Source: Amphibalanus amphitrite (lineage: Eukaryota > Arthropoda > Thecostraca > Balanomorpha > Balanidae). From it: 64,000 nucleotides of DNA. Of the stretch, positions 42,901 through 52,829 are shown one piece after another. Positions within the stretch are counted from its first letter, which is position 1. Each line of letters opens with the position of its first letter. A program made the position numbers and the translations under genes. The notes under the pieces were generated by a model. The model was not told the origin of the DNA, made no database searches, and saw only the letters and a program-made list of their open reading frames with translations. The stretch is taken from assembly GCF_019059575.1 (NCBI RefSeq), contig NW_024883104.1:1-64000 (forward strand). The letters run 5' to 3'.

Positions 42901-45861
42901 CCAGATTTGGAGGCAACTGCCGAAGACGGAAGCTAACAGGAACCAGCTGCTGGTCTGCGATCAACCAAGAAGTGACGCAGAAGTGACGAAGATAGTCGTA
43001 AACCGAGATGTCGAACTGACCGGAAGTCGTTTGCAATGATAGCCAGCCACGACGTCCTTAGGAGCCTCCTTCCAGAGATGTATGCGACGGTTTTCAATCT
43101 ATTTGCTGGAAAGTGTGGAAACATGGTAACTGATAAGTGAGACAGACACTCAAGACAGTGCTGTCCATCGGAAGTCAGGAAGCAGACACCCCAGCCACTG
43201 GTGCAACCCGATCGAGGAGCGACAAGAGGCCAAAGCTCAGCAGGGTCAAGAAGATGTAAGGCGGGGAAGTAAGGTCGCTGATGAAATTGTGAGGGCAGGC
43301 GAAGCGAAGTGACACTTGAAGGGGTGTTTTTTTTTTGACGTTGGTTTGAATCGTGACGTTTGGATGGTTCGTTGTGACAGGACTGGTATCGATTAGCATG
43401 TAAATAAAGAGATCAAACTCCCATGTATGTACAAGTACTTTTTGTGGATGAGAGTGAGAAATCATTATAATCAAATCAGTGGCATACGTTCCCTCACAAC
43501 GGTGAGGAAAGTGTAACCAGCAGCGTTTAGTAAATAAGTTGCCATTATGCAAAAATGCAGCAATAAACACGAGCACGGCTAGTCGATTGCTTCTTTATAA
43601 GTTTCATTCACATAAACCAATATTTTTTGTTGCCTGTGAGAGGAGATATCGAAATATGGGCACGAAATATTCGGTTCTGTTTTCGGCCTCTTACTGCAGC
43701 CACCGGAATCCTGTTTCCAATCCAGTACTACTGTTATCTGTGGTGGAGCTCAATTTCAATCAAATCCAAACGCACACATGGTATAAAACTATGATGGCAT
43801 TTAGGTTGAACGTGACTTTGCACATATGGTTGAGTCACCTGCAAGTCGCCATTTGCTACACGATACAAAGCGTCAAGACTGTGTGAAAAACAGACGCGTG
43901 TAAAACGCATGGTGAGTCGAGAAGGACGGGTCGTACGGTGAAAAAGGGCCAACAAGTAAAAGAGAAACGTGGCCCGTCAACGAAAGCAGAGTGGTAAGTG
44001 GTGTCAGAGCGGAAAAGAACGATACGATAGATACGATAGTAAAGCATCCGAGCACTCAGCAGTATCCTACCCGCAGGTCCACCTCGCGGCGCAGCAGGTC
44101 GAACAGCGTGGCGCCCTTCAGCGTGATGTCGGTGGCCAGTGTGCGCGTCTGCTTTAGCTCCTGGATCTGAAGTGAGTGAAACCATGGCGAGGTGAGTCAG
44201 GACTGCGTGGGTTAGGCAAGAGTTACGGGCGACAGATACTTGAACGGTCAGTTTGATCGATTACTCTGATAAATACTGGATAGACTGTCGACTTTTGAAA
44301 AAAAACGGAAGTTCAATGATTCGATCACACAATAAATTAACCTTCAGTATTTTCACATACCTATGTCATGGGCGTGGAATGAACAAAAACCAGTGAATTT
44401 AATCTTGAGTATAGTCATTTCTCGGTTGAACATTTGCAATCATGGATCAATATAAGCAATCGAGTATCTTCTACAGGTATGGAAATTTCATCGGTCTAGA
44501 GTGTACACTGTACATACACGGACCAGCCAGCAACCTGTTTGGATCCGTCACAGCGTCACGGCCTACGCAGTCCGTGTAGCGCGGTAGGTATGTATTGATT
44601 GCCCGTCGCCAGGCTACGTCACAGAGGCGTACCACTGGCCGTTGGGCGCTATACCGTGCATCGTGAACACAGGGCAAGTTCGTGGAAAGCTTTACTAAGT
44701 GAGGATCGCTTTCAAGTGACTGGAGAATGAAACGGAACAAAACTGGACAGCAATTTTTCCGTGACTTTTGACGGTGGCAGGTCGAAGGCTCATTCGAGAT
44801 CTTTGTTTTACAAATTATTGTAATTATTTATAATTATTCATGAGCTCGTTTCTGTTTTAACTCTAACCCGAAGAAACACGCCAGCTTTTAATTTGTAATT
44901 TTGAAACGAATTTTGGTCGATTTTTGATTTATCGTACTTACAACAAGCTTCATAAGCTTAGATGCTGTCAGCCCAGCAGAGAAGTTCTGCAATGTTGGGC
45001 AACATAAAAATAGCCTATCAAGAGAAGTGATGTGTTAATCGCAGGCAAATAAATCTATACCTTCTTTTACCGCCTCAGTCGTAGTTTGGACCTACCCGGC
45101 TGCCAATGTCGAATGTGACGGGCAGTGCGGTCTCGTCGGGCCGGTAGTCGCCGGCGCCAGAGTTGGACTTCATCGCCGAGTATAGCAGCGTAGTAATCTT
45201 GAGCAGCTCCTTCACAGCGTGGCCGTCCGCCTGGTAGATCTTCTTCGTGTTCAGCTTGATGTTGGCCGTAGTCGCCTGGGTACAGTAGGGATATGTCATG
45301 TTACTGGGAAAATACAATCGGGTCGCAAACTCATCTGTATATGGAAGAAAAGTAATCTGTACGGAAAGTGTATTTTTTTTTTGGAACGATACAGCACAGA
45401 AAACAGCACGCCCTTAGAGCTTGTTTCATAGCCTGAGTTTTACAAACACTTGCAAAAGCTACCAAAAATTTGAGCCTTTGAGACCTGGAACATCATGACT
45501 TAATGTACGTTTTTTAGAGGTAGCTGACCAATTGCTAATAATTCATGAAAAATGTGGCGCCGCCCAGCTTAGAGTGCAGCTAAATGCGATATAACCAGGT
45601 ATACGAAACACCATTCCAGCCCTCCGTCCCGACCCGGACTCGTCCTCCGTCCCGTCTGCCTCACCATGAACTGGGCCATGCTGCGGACGAACATGACGCG
45701 CTCCTGTTCGGTCTCGATCTCCGTGGGTGGGTCGGCCGACGGCTCGTAGCGCTTGGCCAGCCAGACGAGCACCTCGGCCACCAGCGGGAAGTTGGGGTTG
45801 CGGAAGTTCTCCAGCGAGATGAGGCGCGGGTAGCCGAGCGCGCGCATCATCTCGGCGAAAT
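40000..45861 (-). CDS. CLUAP1: CLUAP1 / IFT38 (clusterin-associated protein 1), seven exons, first coding exon missing
   Basis: IFT-B subunit needed for cilium assembly. Exons, in transcript order: 45861-45665, 45275-45096, 44166-44071, 41497-41280, 41105-40955, 40741-40522, 40289-40000 (stop TAG at 40000-40002). All have AG acceptors and GT donors, and the phases agree (2+195, 180, 96, 218, 151, 220, 290 bases). Recognisable segments are [17 protein letters not shown] at the start of the N-terminal calponin-homology-like domain, [29 protein letters not shown] in the coiled coil, and an acidic terminus ending DDDF, as the family does. The C-terminal exon is unusually Pro/Glu/Ala-rich ([19 protein letters not shown]). 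The visible part is ~450 residues against ~410 in vertebrates. The small first exon (the residues before FAEMM) was not found. The intron at 41498-44070 holds a THAP element. Confidence 0.93.
41702..43742 (+). mobile_element. 2-kb THAP-containing inverted-repeat element (P-like) in a CLUAP1 intron
   Basis: The 7-base duplication GTGGAGC lies at 41695-41701 and 43743-43749. Both ends begin CACAGATAACAGTAGTACTG and continue GATTGGAAACAG; a further GCAGTAAGAGGCCGAA is also shared in inverted form, giving ~60-base terminal repeats. Inside is a degraded THAP domain (42112-42345). THAP DNA-binding domains are the hallmark of P-type transposases, though P elements normally make 8-base duplications. 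I saw no catalytic domain, so the copy is probably dead. It is antisense to CLUAP1. Confidence 0.8.
42112..42345 (+). pseudogene. Degraded THAP zinc-finger domain
   Basis: Frame pieces read [12 protein letters not shown] and then, after a one-base frame change, [30 protein letters not shown] and [13 protein letters not shown]. These match the THAP layout: FHRFP-like segment, 'LRxxWV', 'CxxHF', and the closing 'LKxxAVPxxF' segment in which the usual Pro is Leu. The N-terminal cysteine pair is not visible. THAP domains bind DNA and occur in P-type transposases and host factors derived from them. Downstream sequence to 43260 is not recognisable. Confidence 0.65.
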
Positions 45862-46486
45862 CTGCGGACGCGGCGCCGCAGCGGACGGTCGGCGAGCGCG
45901 GGGAAACAGCCGACTGATCTCGTATCAATCTTAACTTCTCCCCGGACTAACTCGTTCGCATTCATGTTCACGCTATACCTTGTCCGGACTGACGGCCACC
46001 CTCACCAGATAGCGGGCGGTGAGGTCAACCTTATCCCCGGTACAACCTCTCCGGGATGACCCTTTGGTGACATGTCAATTGTCAGGTTGTCCTAACGGGA
46101 CACTTCCGTCCCACCACCACTAAAGCGCGCTAGCTGGTGGCCCGTAGAATCCTATGCCTAAATCCTACCATCCCACAGCTCTGGTGAATGATGAGACCGA
46201 AAGCATGTGCTATCTAAAAAAACTTGACTCGCAAATATCACGCAAACGTTACTAAAAAGCTGCTAGTACTTCGGTCATTTGAGTTAAGGTTAAAGGTCAG
46301 GTCACCAAGTCATTGGAAGTCAAATTTTCCGGATTTCGACTTTTCTCGTCAATCTGTTCATAACTCGTGAGCTGGAAGAAATGCAGGCATAGGATCGCCG
46401 AAAATAAAACATTCGATGGCTGCCTAAATATATTTTGCTACTTCTATAACGTATAAAATTATTTCGCCCACCAGTCGATGCAATAG
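45862..46486. other. CLUAP1 upstream/intron 1 region
   Basis: Should contain the CLUAP1 first exon and promoter or part of intron 1, but I could not identify an ATG exon ending with the required phase. An AGGTCA-like cluster (GGTTAAAGGTCAGGTCACC) lies at 46290-46310. Confidence 0.35.
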
Positions 46487-46657
46487 GTGGAGAATTGTAG
46501 GGAGCTGTGGGTGTTCGGGCAATGCAAATTTACCGCCCCAGGGCGCCGCCTTGGCTTTGGGGCCGCAGCAGACGGCGGAGGTCAAGCTCACCGCGCTGGG
46601 GCGGCGGATTTGCGGTGCCAGTCGCCAGAACACCCACAGTTCCTCACAGTTCTCCAC
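46487..46657. repeat. 171-bp foldback element between CLUAP1 and WDR35
   Basis: Inverted ends GTGGAGAATTGTAGGGAGC and its approximate complement (GTTCCTCACAGTTCTCCAC) share about 34 bases including CTGTGGGTGTTC. The symmetry continues inward through GCAAATTTACCGCCCCAG / CTGGGGCGGCGGATTTGC. The open frames on both strands here are mirror images. No clear duplication was found. Confidence 0.7.
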
Positions 46658-47567
46658 GCATGGTCGATGCCTAATATTGATATGGACATCGCACAATGCA
46701 ATTGTTCTGTTGGCATCGTGGTCTAATGCTCTATGGCTTATCTGCGTCTCTTTCATGTTATTGCCGACAAACATGTGACTTTGAACCTGGCCGCGGGACT
46801 GTAAAATTACACGCAACATGACTGATCTTAATGTAGCATTGATTGGTACCTGCTTATTTTCCAATCACTTCTCAATGTCCACCTGAATTATGTATTGCTT
46901 ACAAAAATGCCTTTCGTCAAAGAATTTGATAAATCTTTTTCATTACCTCAAAATGGGACAGAATGCCCGACAATTTAGAAAACACAATCTGTTGCCCCAA
47001 AACCGAATCTACCCATCGTGGGTTACAATACAATATTAACGGTTTGAGCGTCAGCTTCGTTTGCTCTATAACTCATTTTAATTGCCAATTGTGCCTACCT
47101 ACAAAATCCCTTCTCGAGACGCCTTTGGAATCATCGATGGCTGCGAGTCGTATGCATGAACTTAATCAAACAGAAAACGATTCATATACACTCAGTGTAT
47201 TGCTCCTCGAAAAACTTCATCGAGATAGATAATGCTACATCGTACTGACTTGAAATAGAATGAATAAATGCACATTCCGTTGCACACTATAAGCTGCGTT
47301 AAATCAGACCATCCCGTGCTCTCGTTCAGTTTCGTTCAGTTCTAGCTACCGTAGCGTCGGTTTCATCCCTGGAGTGCTCCTTTCACTTTCCATGATATAA
47401 CGTAAAGAACAAAGGGAGCAAAACATTTCTACATAAGCGGTTGACTACTTGCCAGTAGCTGAAAGTCCCCACGAAACACAACCTGAGACACTGCTGCCAC
47501 CAACAACCTGTCACAGCTATCATCCTGACTGCCATGACTGCCATGCCATATCACGTCAGGATCGATC
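46658..47567. other. Intergenic between the two IFT genes
   Basis: Should hold the WDR35 3' untranslated region and CLUAP1 upstream DNA. I found no clear minus-strand poly(A) signal, exon or bounded repeat. Confidence 0.4.
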
Positions 47568-50500
47568 TCACTCGGCAGCATACACTGGCGCGTGGCAGAG
47601 CGGACAGGTCTGACGCACCGTGATCTCACTCTCGAACGCCTGGTGCTTGCACGTGGGACACTCCCAGGCCTGGTTCGGGTCCATGATGGGCCGGCCGGAT
47701 GCGATGCAGGACGGGAACCGTGTGCCACATGATGGGCAGATCGTTACCCAGTCGGGAATCATCGTCTCGCAGTGAATGCACTCGGCACGGTTGCTCTTGG
47801 AGTCTTTGGGACTGTACTTCATGAATATCTCCATGGCGAGATCCTCATAAGCCTGACGCTCCTCCGGTGTGGCGTCAGGCAGGCTTTCTAGCCGGATGAA
47901 AGCCTTCGAGGTCGTCGAGAACGCACTGTTGGCGCAGCTGGATAGAGCTAGCAGACTGTAGACGTCAGCCAGTGGCAGGATCGTCTCGTAGTCACGCAGA
48001 TGAAGGGCTGTCTTCATAGCAGCATCACGGGCGCCCTCGTACAGCTGTCTCTGAGCCAACAGGAAGAAGTGGTACGCTTCAGCACCTTTCCATGCGTTGT
48101 CTAGCACGCGCAAGTCTCCAAGCGCAGACTGATTTTCTGCCTCCATCAGACCCAGCATCACCGAACTCTTTTGTCCCAGTCCTTTGCCCTTTGCGTTCAT
48201 CATCTTTTCGTTGTGTTGTTGGACCATCAGGGCGGCGAGGACATACATCTTCTTGATCCTCATCGGTTTGGAACCTTTCTTCACCTCGAGGTCAGTGAGC
48301 TGGAAGAGCAGTTTGGCTGCCTCTAGGAAGTAACCAGCCTTCCTGAACAGTTCGATTGCTTGGATCCGCTTGTTCTTCGACAAGAGGTACTGTGCGTACT
48401 TGGCTAGGTACGAGCCCGTGTCCTGGATGTTTGTGGTGCGCGCCAGTTCTACAGCGTAGCGCCAGTTGTTGAGATACATGCACACTTCGACGGCTTCCTT
48501 ATCCTTGTGGCATTTCTGATAGGCCTTGACCGCCGGCTCGCAAAGGCCCACCGACGCAAACATCTTGGCGATTTCGGGCAGGGCCTTGTGATTCTCTGCG
48601 ATGTTCTCCACCAGTTCCTCCAGCTTTTGGTAGTCTTCCATCAGGTAGTAGCACTTGCAGAGCCGTTCTTCGTTCTGGTTTACCTGTTCGTAGTACTTCG
48701 CTGCCTGGTCCCATTTGAGGTTATCGGCGTAGAAGTCTCCGATCTTGTTGAGCGCAATATGCATCAGCATATCATCGCCTCCAACACCCGTTTTCAGGAG
48801 CTGGACCACACGGAACCAGTTGCCCATCTTGCGGTGGAGATCGATGGCGAGGTCGCGTCGATCAGCATCAAGAAACGCTTTCTCGCTGTCCTCAAACTCA
48901 CCGAAGTAGGCTAGTACCTCAGCCTGCTTGATATTCTCTGAGGAGATGTTGTTGAGTCGTTTCGCAAACTGAATGGCAGGATAGTCCTTGCAGCGCACAA
49001 AAGCTGTTTCCGCGACCTCAGTTTCAAGCATTTCCAGTGCTGCCTCGCCGATGAGCCGCCACAGACGAGGATGCGGATTTTCCTCGACGAACTCTTGTGC
49101 CTCTTTCAACCCGGTGTTCTCCAGGATCTCCTTGGTGTCTCTCATGGCCTTGCTTTCGAGCTGCGCCACCAGCTTAGGATGAGGACGATCAGGTCTGATC
49201 AGCACCTCATCAAGCTGAACAGTGGTCACCTCCAGGTCCTTGAACCTACACAGGTATCCAGAGCTGGCCACGGGCTCCTCCGGGTCCAGGTTTCGGAACA
49301 CAAGCATGCGCGTCTTCTCCATCAGTGCGCACATGTCTGCATTATCCTCAGCCCAGATCAAGTCCCACACGTCTTTTCGCTCGAACTTCACCAGCTCACC
49401 AGCACGTTTTCCCTTCTCAGGATCATTTCTTTCGAGATCGAAGAAGTACAGGATGCCAGTCACGTCGATGAGCGAAATGCGCGTCGCATCACAGTTGACC
49501 GCGATTTTCTGTGGACGACACTCAACCGTGTAGCGGTTGCTGAAGATGAGTTGCGGCAGCATGTACACTTGCACAACACCCGACTCCCGTGCGATGAGCA
49601 GCATCGTCTCATGACTTGCGAGACAGGTGATCGGGTCGTTGGTGTGCTTACGGGCGGCTTGACGCTCATAGTGTCGCGAAGTTTCCACTCCCGAGATCAT
49701 GTCGTCTACATGATAGACGCGTTCCTTGGTTTTCTGATCATCTGACTGTGTTGTGGCTATGTCTCTTGCCGAGATACCCTTGGGTGTGTGGTAATGCCAG
49801 ACGAAGAAAGACTCACGGGACGCTGCGAACACGTGAGTTTTGGTCATCGTGACATAGCGTAGCTCCACATCTGTGTAACGCGAGTCGACTGGCGTACCGA
49901 TGGCGTTGCATAGCATCATCCCGAACTTGAGGTCTTGGTCGTCCTTTCGCACCAGAATGCAGCAGTGCTCGTCAGAAGCAGCCATGGCCAGCACAATGGG
50001 CGACGGTTTGTGGTACTTCTCGTTGTTCTTGACGTCCCAGAAGATGACATTGTAGTCTGCTTTGCCAGGCGACAGGTAAGTGTAGACCACTGTGTTCAGG
50101 AAGTAGCACCACTTGTAGTCTGGCCGGATGTTTGCGAAGTAGATGAAAGAATCGACTGCGAGTGAGAGCCTCAGTGAACGGCCTTCCCACGCAACCGAGG
50201 CTAGCTGGCGGCCTGGAACCTTCAGCGTGCGCACATGATCACCGAACGGTGAGAAGAACATGACGGCGTTGCAGTCCTTCTCTCCCGACTGGGCTGCGTT
50301 GATGTTGCCGGCCACAGCTAGCATTGTGCCGTTGTGGTTCCACTGACAGTCGGAGACCGCCATGCCGGCGTCGATGATGACCGGTTTGTCGTCACTTTCG
50401 CTGCGCATGATCTGTACTTTGCCGTCTTCGTAGCAGACGAACAGAGAGGGGCATTCAGGCTCGATGTAGCCGAACCGGCCATTGTACCAGCGCAGGTTGA

Positions 50501-51122
50501 CGATACGCACATAGCCAGTCGAGTTTTGGCCGTGACACATGATAATCATCTTGTTGAGGAACTCGCCCTGGCTATCGTACAAGTGCACCTCACCCGTGCC
50601 GATCGAAAACAGAAGCACATTTCCATCTGGTGACCACTCGACTCCTGTAAAGGACTGGCCCTTCAGCTCCTTGCCCCATATACGGTTGCCATCTACGGAG
50701 CCGACAATGACTGCTCCGTCCTCATAAACGATGCAGATTTTCTCGCCTTCGGAGTTCCACGCCATACCAGTAACCACCGACTTGTTGCGGTTGTTGATCA
50801 TCTCCTCGTACCAAGAGCCTTTGTAGAGCATCCAGACGATAATGAGACCATCCTGGTCACTGGTGGTCAGCTTTTGGTGGATCTGGTTCCAGGTGATCAC
50901 TTGGATTCGACCCGAATGACCCTCCAACGTCTGGTTCATGGACAGGTTGGAGGCTGCAGCTAAGCCCTTGATCTTCTGGTCATCTGGTGCCTCCAGTTTC
51001 AAAACTTTCAACAGGCCATCGTCCCCACCACATGCTATGAAGCCCTCAGCTTTGTTCCATGATATCACGCTGAGCTGGATGTTGTTGGGGATGGCGATCT
51101 TTTTGCTCAAGTATATAAACAT
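47568..51122 (-). CDS. WDR35: WDR35 / IFT121, intraflagellar transport complex A subunit, 1184 aa, intronless CDS
   Basis: IFT-A component that works in retrograde ciliary transport and in moving membrane proteins into cilia. The protein starts MFIYLSKKIAIPNN and ends in a zinc-binding C-terminal region. Residues 1 to ~650 form the WD40 propellers (for example HSGRIQVITWN and VVTGMAWNSEGEKICIVYEDG, read here in part). A TPR-like alpha solenoid covers ~660-1100. The last ~75 residues hold four CxxC-type pairs around GRPIMDPNQAWECPTCKH. Length equals the vertebrate family (~1170-1181). The whole CDS is one exon without frameshift or stop, although animal WDR35 genes usually have many introns. 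A good acceptor (TTGCTTTCAG) ends at 51173 on this strand, 50 bases before the ATG, suggesting a 5'UTR intron. Its neighbour, CLUAP1, lies downstream on the same strand. Confidence 0.97.
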   Translation of the reverse strand: MFIYLSKKIAIPNNIQLSVISWNKAEGFIACGGDDGLLKVLKLEAPDDQKIKGLAAASNLSMNQTLEGHSGRIQVITWNQIHQKLTTSDQDGLIIVWMLYKGSWYEEMINNRNKSVVTGMAWNSEGEKICIVYEDGAVIVGSVDGNRIWGKELKGQSFTGVEWSPDGNVLLFSIGTGEVHLYDSQGEFLNKMIIMCHGQNSTGYVRIVNLRWYNGRFGYIEPECPSLFVCYEDGKVQIMRSESDDKPVIIDAGMAVSDCQWNHNGTMLAVAGNINAAQSGEKDCNAVMFFSPFGDHVRTLKVPGRQLASVAWEGRSLRLSLAVDSFIYFANIRPDYKWCYFLNTVVYTYLSPGKADYNVIFWDVKNNEKYHKPSPIVLAMAASDEHCCILVRKDDQDLKFGMMLCNAIGTPVDSRYTDVELRYVTMTKTHVFAASRESFFVWHYHTPKGISARDIATTQSDDQKTKERVYHVDDMISGVETSRHYERQAARKHTNDPITCLASHETMLLIARESGVVQVYMLPQLIFSNRYTVECRPQKIAVNCDATRISLIDVTGILYFFDLERNDPEKGKRAGELVKFERKDVWDLIWAEDNADMCALMEKTRMLVFRNLDPEEPVASSGYLCRFKDLEVTTVQLDEVLIRPDRPHPKLVAQLESKAMRDTKEILENTGLKEAQEFVEENPHPRLWRLIGEAALEMLETEVAETAFVRCKDYPAIQFAKRLNNISSENIKQAEVLAYFGEFEDSEKAFLDADRRDLAIDLHRKMGNWFRVVQLLKTGVGGDDMLMHIALNKIGDFYADNLKWDQAAKYYEQVNQNEERLCKCYYLMEDYQKLEELVENIAENHKALPEIAKMFASVGLCEPAVKAYQKCHKDKEAVEVCMYLNNWRYAVELARTTNIQDTGSYLAKYAQYLLSKNKRIQAIELFRKAGYFLEAAKLLFQLTDLEVKKGSKPMRIKKMYVLAALMVQQHNEKMMNAKGKGLGQKSSVMLGLMEAENQSALGDLRVLDNAWKGAEAYHFFLLAQRQLYEGARDAAMKTALHLRDYETILPLADVYSLLALSSCANSAFSTTSKAFIRLESLPDATPEERQAYEDLAMEIFMKYSPKDSKSNRAECIHCETMIPDWVTICPSCGTRFPSCIASGRPIMDPNQAWECPTCKHQAFESEITVRQTCPLCHAPVYAAE

Positions 51123-51172
51123 GTTGGCGTTTTAGTTGATCGAGTCAGCCAGACCAGGCAGCAAGAACTAGT
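51123..51172 (-). promoter_or_regulatory. WDR35: Putative WDR35 5'UTR segment with upstream splice acceptor
   Basis: CCTGTCTTGCTTTCAG ends at 51173 on the minus strand, giving a pyrimidine-rich acceptor immediately before a 50-base leader and the ATG. If used, the gene has a non-coding first exon further upstream. This is inferred from sequence only. Confidence 0.4.
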
Positions 51173-51468
51173 CTGAAAGCAAGACAGGCATCTATCAGTG
51201 GCAAAGAAAAGGAGCTTTAATCTGCATCGTATATACCCTTACATTACGAAAACCGCTGGGGACGAGACCAAACAAACTGAAAGCTCTCGGAGTTGGCTAT
51301 TTAGATAGATAAGCAGCGCATATATCTCCATATAAATTGCATCATACAGCTACTAATAACGCCTTTCAACCACGGCCATTCGTATTTCGTAATCGGCATC
51401 AGCGAGATATAAGTAGGTGCTATCGCTTATTTATAGTCTGGTCCACAATAACATCAGATATGCTTCTG

Positions 51469-51505
51469 CACAGATAACAGTAGTACTGTACTACTGTTAT
51501 CTGTG
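51469..51505. mobile_element. 37-bp element made of two abutting terminal repeats, 7-bp duplication
   Basis: CACAGATAACAGTAGTAC is followed directly by its inverted copy GTACTACTGTTATCTGTG, with one extra base pair of centre. It is flanked by GCTTCTG (51462-51468 and 51506-51512). Ends and duplication length match the elements at 21404-22043 and 41702-43742. It lies ~350 bases upstream of the WDR35 ATG. Confidence 0.85.
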
Positions 51506-51512
51506 GCTTCTG

Positions 51513-52825
51513 TTAAAATCACTTGCGCCGTGTCAAAAATGCAGATTCAAATGAATATAGGTATCGTTCGATATTAGGCATGCCTGTGATCTACCGGAGG
51601 CCATCAAAGCGTATTACTGAGTGTACAATGCGTACAGCAGTCACTTTCAGCCAGCTCTAGTCACTGGTCGTTCCAAATTGCTTTTGGGGCATACCCAAAG
51701 GGGGCATTTCGAGTCAACTTGGTCTGGCTGACTCGTAAATTGTGCACACTCAGTTGCAAAATCTCCTATAGCATTGATAGACACCGTGGTTATCAGTTGA
51801 CCTATGGCATTTGCCAATGCCTGGGAGGTATTCATTGAAATTCGAAACGGAAGTGGTGATGAAACTTTTCAACATACAAAATTATATCGTAAGTTTATTG
51901 TGGGGCGGGGGAGGAAGAAGGAAGGACAAACGCACTCTTATAAAACTGCTGACCGGGAGTAAAAACGAGGCTTGGTTGCGTCACATCCCTCACATCGCTT
52001 TTGGAGTGACAATCTGTTCCAAACTGGCCTATGAGAGTTGAGACTATTACCCTCAGTGCTTCTCAATTCCCAATCCACGTAGGATCTTCACCTCAATAGT
52101 CAATTACATGATTTAGCGGGCGCACAACATAACCATGGATGAAGTAATACCATGGATGAAGTAACCATGGAAGTAACCATGGATGAAGTAGGTAGATAAT
52201 CCATGACATAACCCCGCCGTGTTTTTTTTTATCTAAGAGGAATCTGGAATAATTATAATATATCACTTAATGCCTGTCTTGCTTTCAGAGTTTATTCGTC
52301 GTGACGAATATTATGTACATGCAACCTGATTCATGGGTTTCATGCTTTAATATCGAGATCGTATGTCAGATAAATATTTACATTTGTGATCCAACTTACC
52401 TATACGTCTATGGGTAAGATCATGCTAGGTCCTGAAAGGTAACCAGCATTTTTTTTTTGTCCCGAACCTTTTTAGAGACACTAGCGATTAAAACACCTTA
52501 GACGTGTTCACAGCTTATATCAACGCTCCGAATCCAGTGATAACACGATCTTTCCGCCTGAGTCTCAATACCTGAGTAGAATTTGTCAAACACTTGGTCA
52601 AATTTTCAAGTACAAATTTAAGATTAGATTGTAGTTCATTCGGCACATCTCAACGAGAAAACACGATGCTTGCAAAATCTGACAGATGCAGACTTCGTGT
52701 TGAAAGTTTTGCAGAAAAACATAACTCCACAAAACGTCCATTCCGACGGATTTTGCCCCGCCAATTTTGACGGGGTGCCAAACCGCCCTAAGGTAAGATC
52801 CGATGACACGATAGGGGACGGCGCT
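51513..52825. other. Intergenic; small ACCATGGATGAAGTA repeat
   Basis: About four copies of ATGGATGAAGTAACC occur at 52133-52190. The segment 52440-52820 resembles repeat flanks elsewhere (for example 'CGAGAAAACACGATGCTTGC' is close to 25546-25566). No gene is supported. Confidence 0.45.
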
Positions 52826-52829
52826 TTAA

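Noticed and set aside
48507-49745. Plus-strand frames of 135 and 224 residues opposite WDR35
   Set aside because: Antisense shadows of the WDR35 coding sequence.
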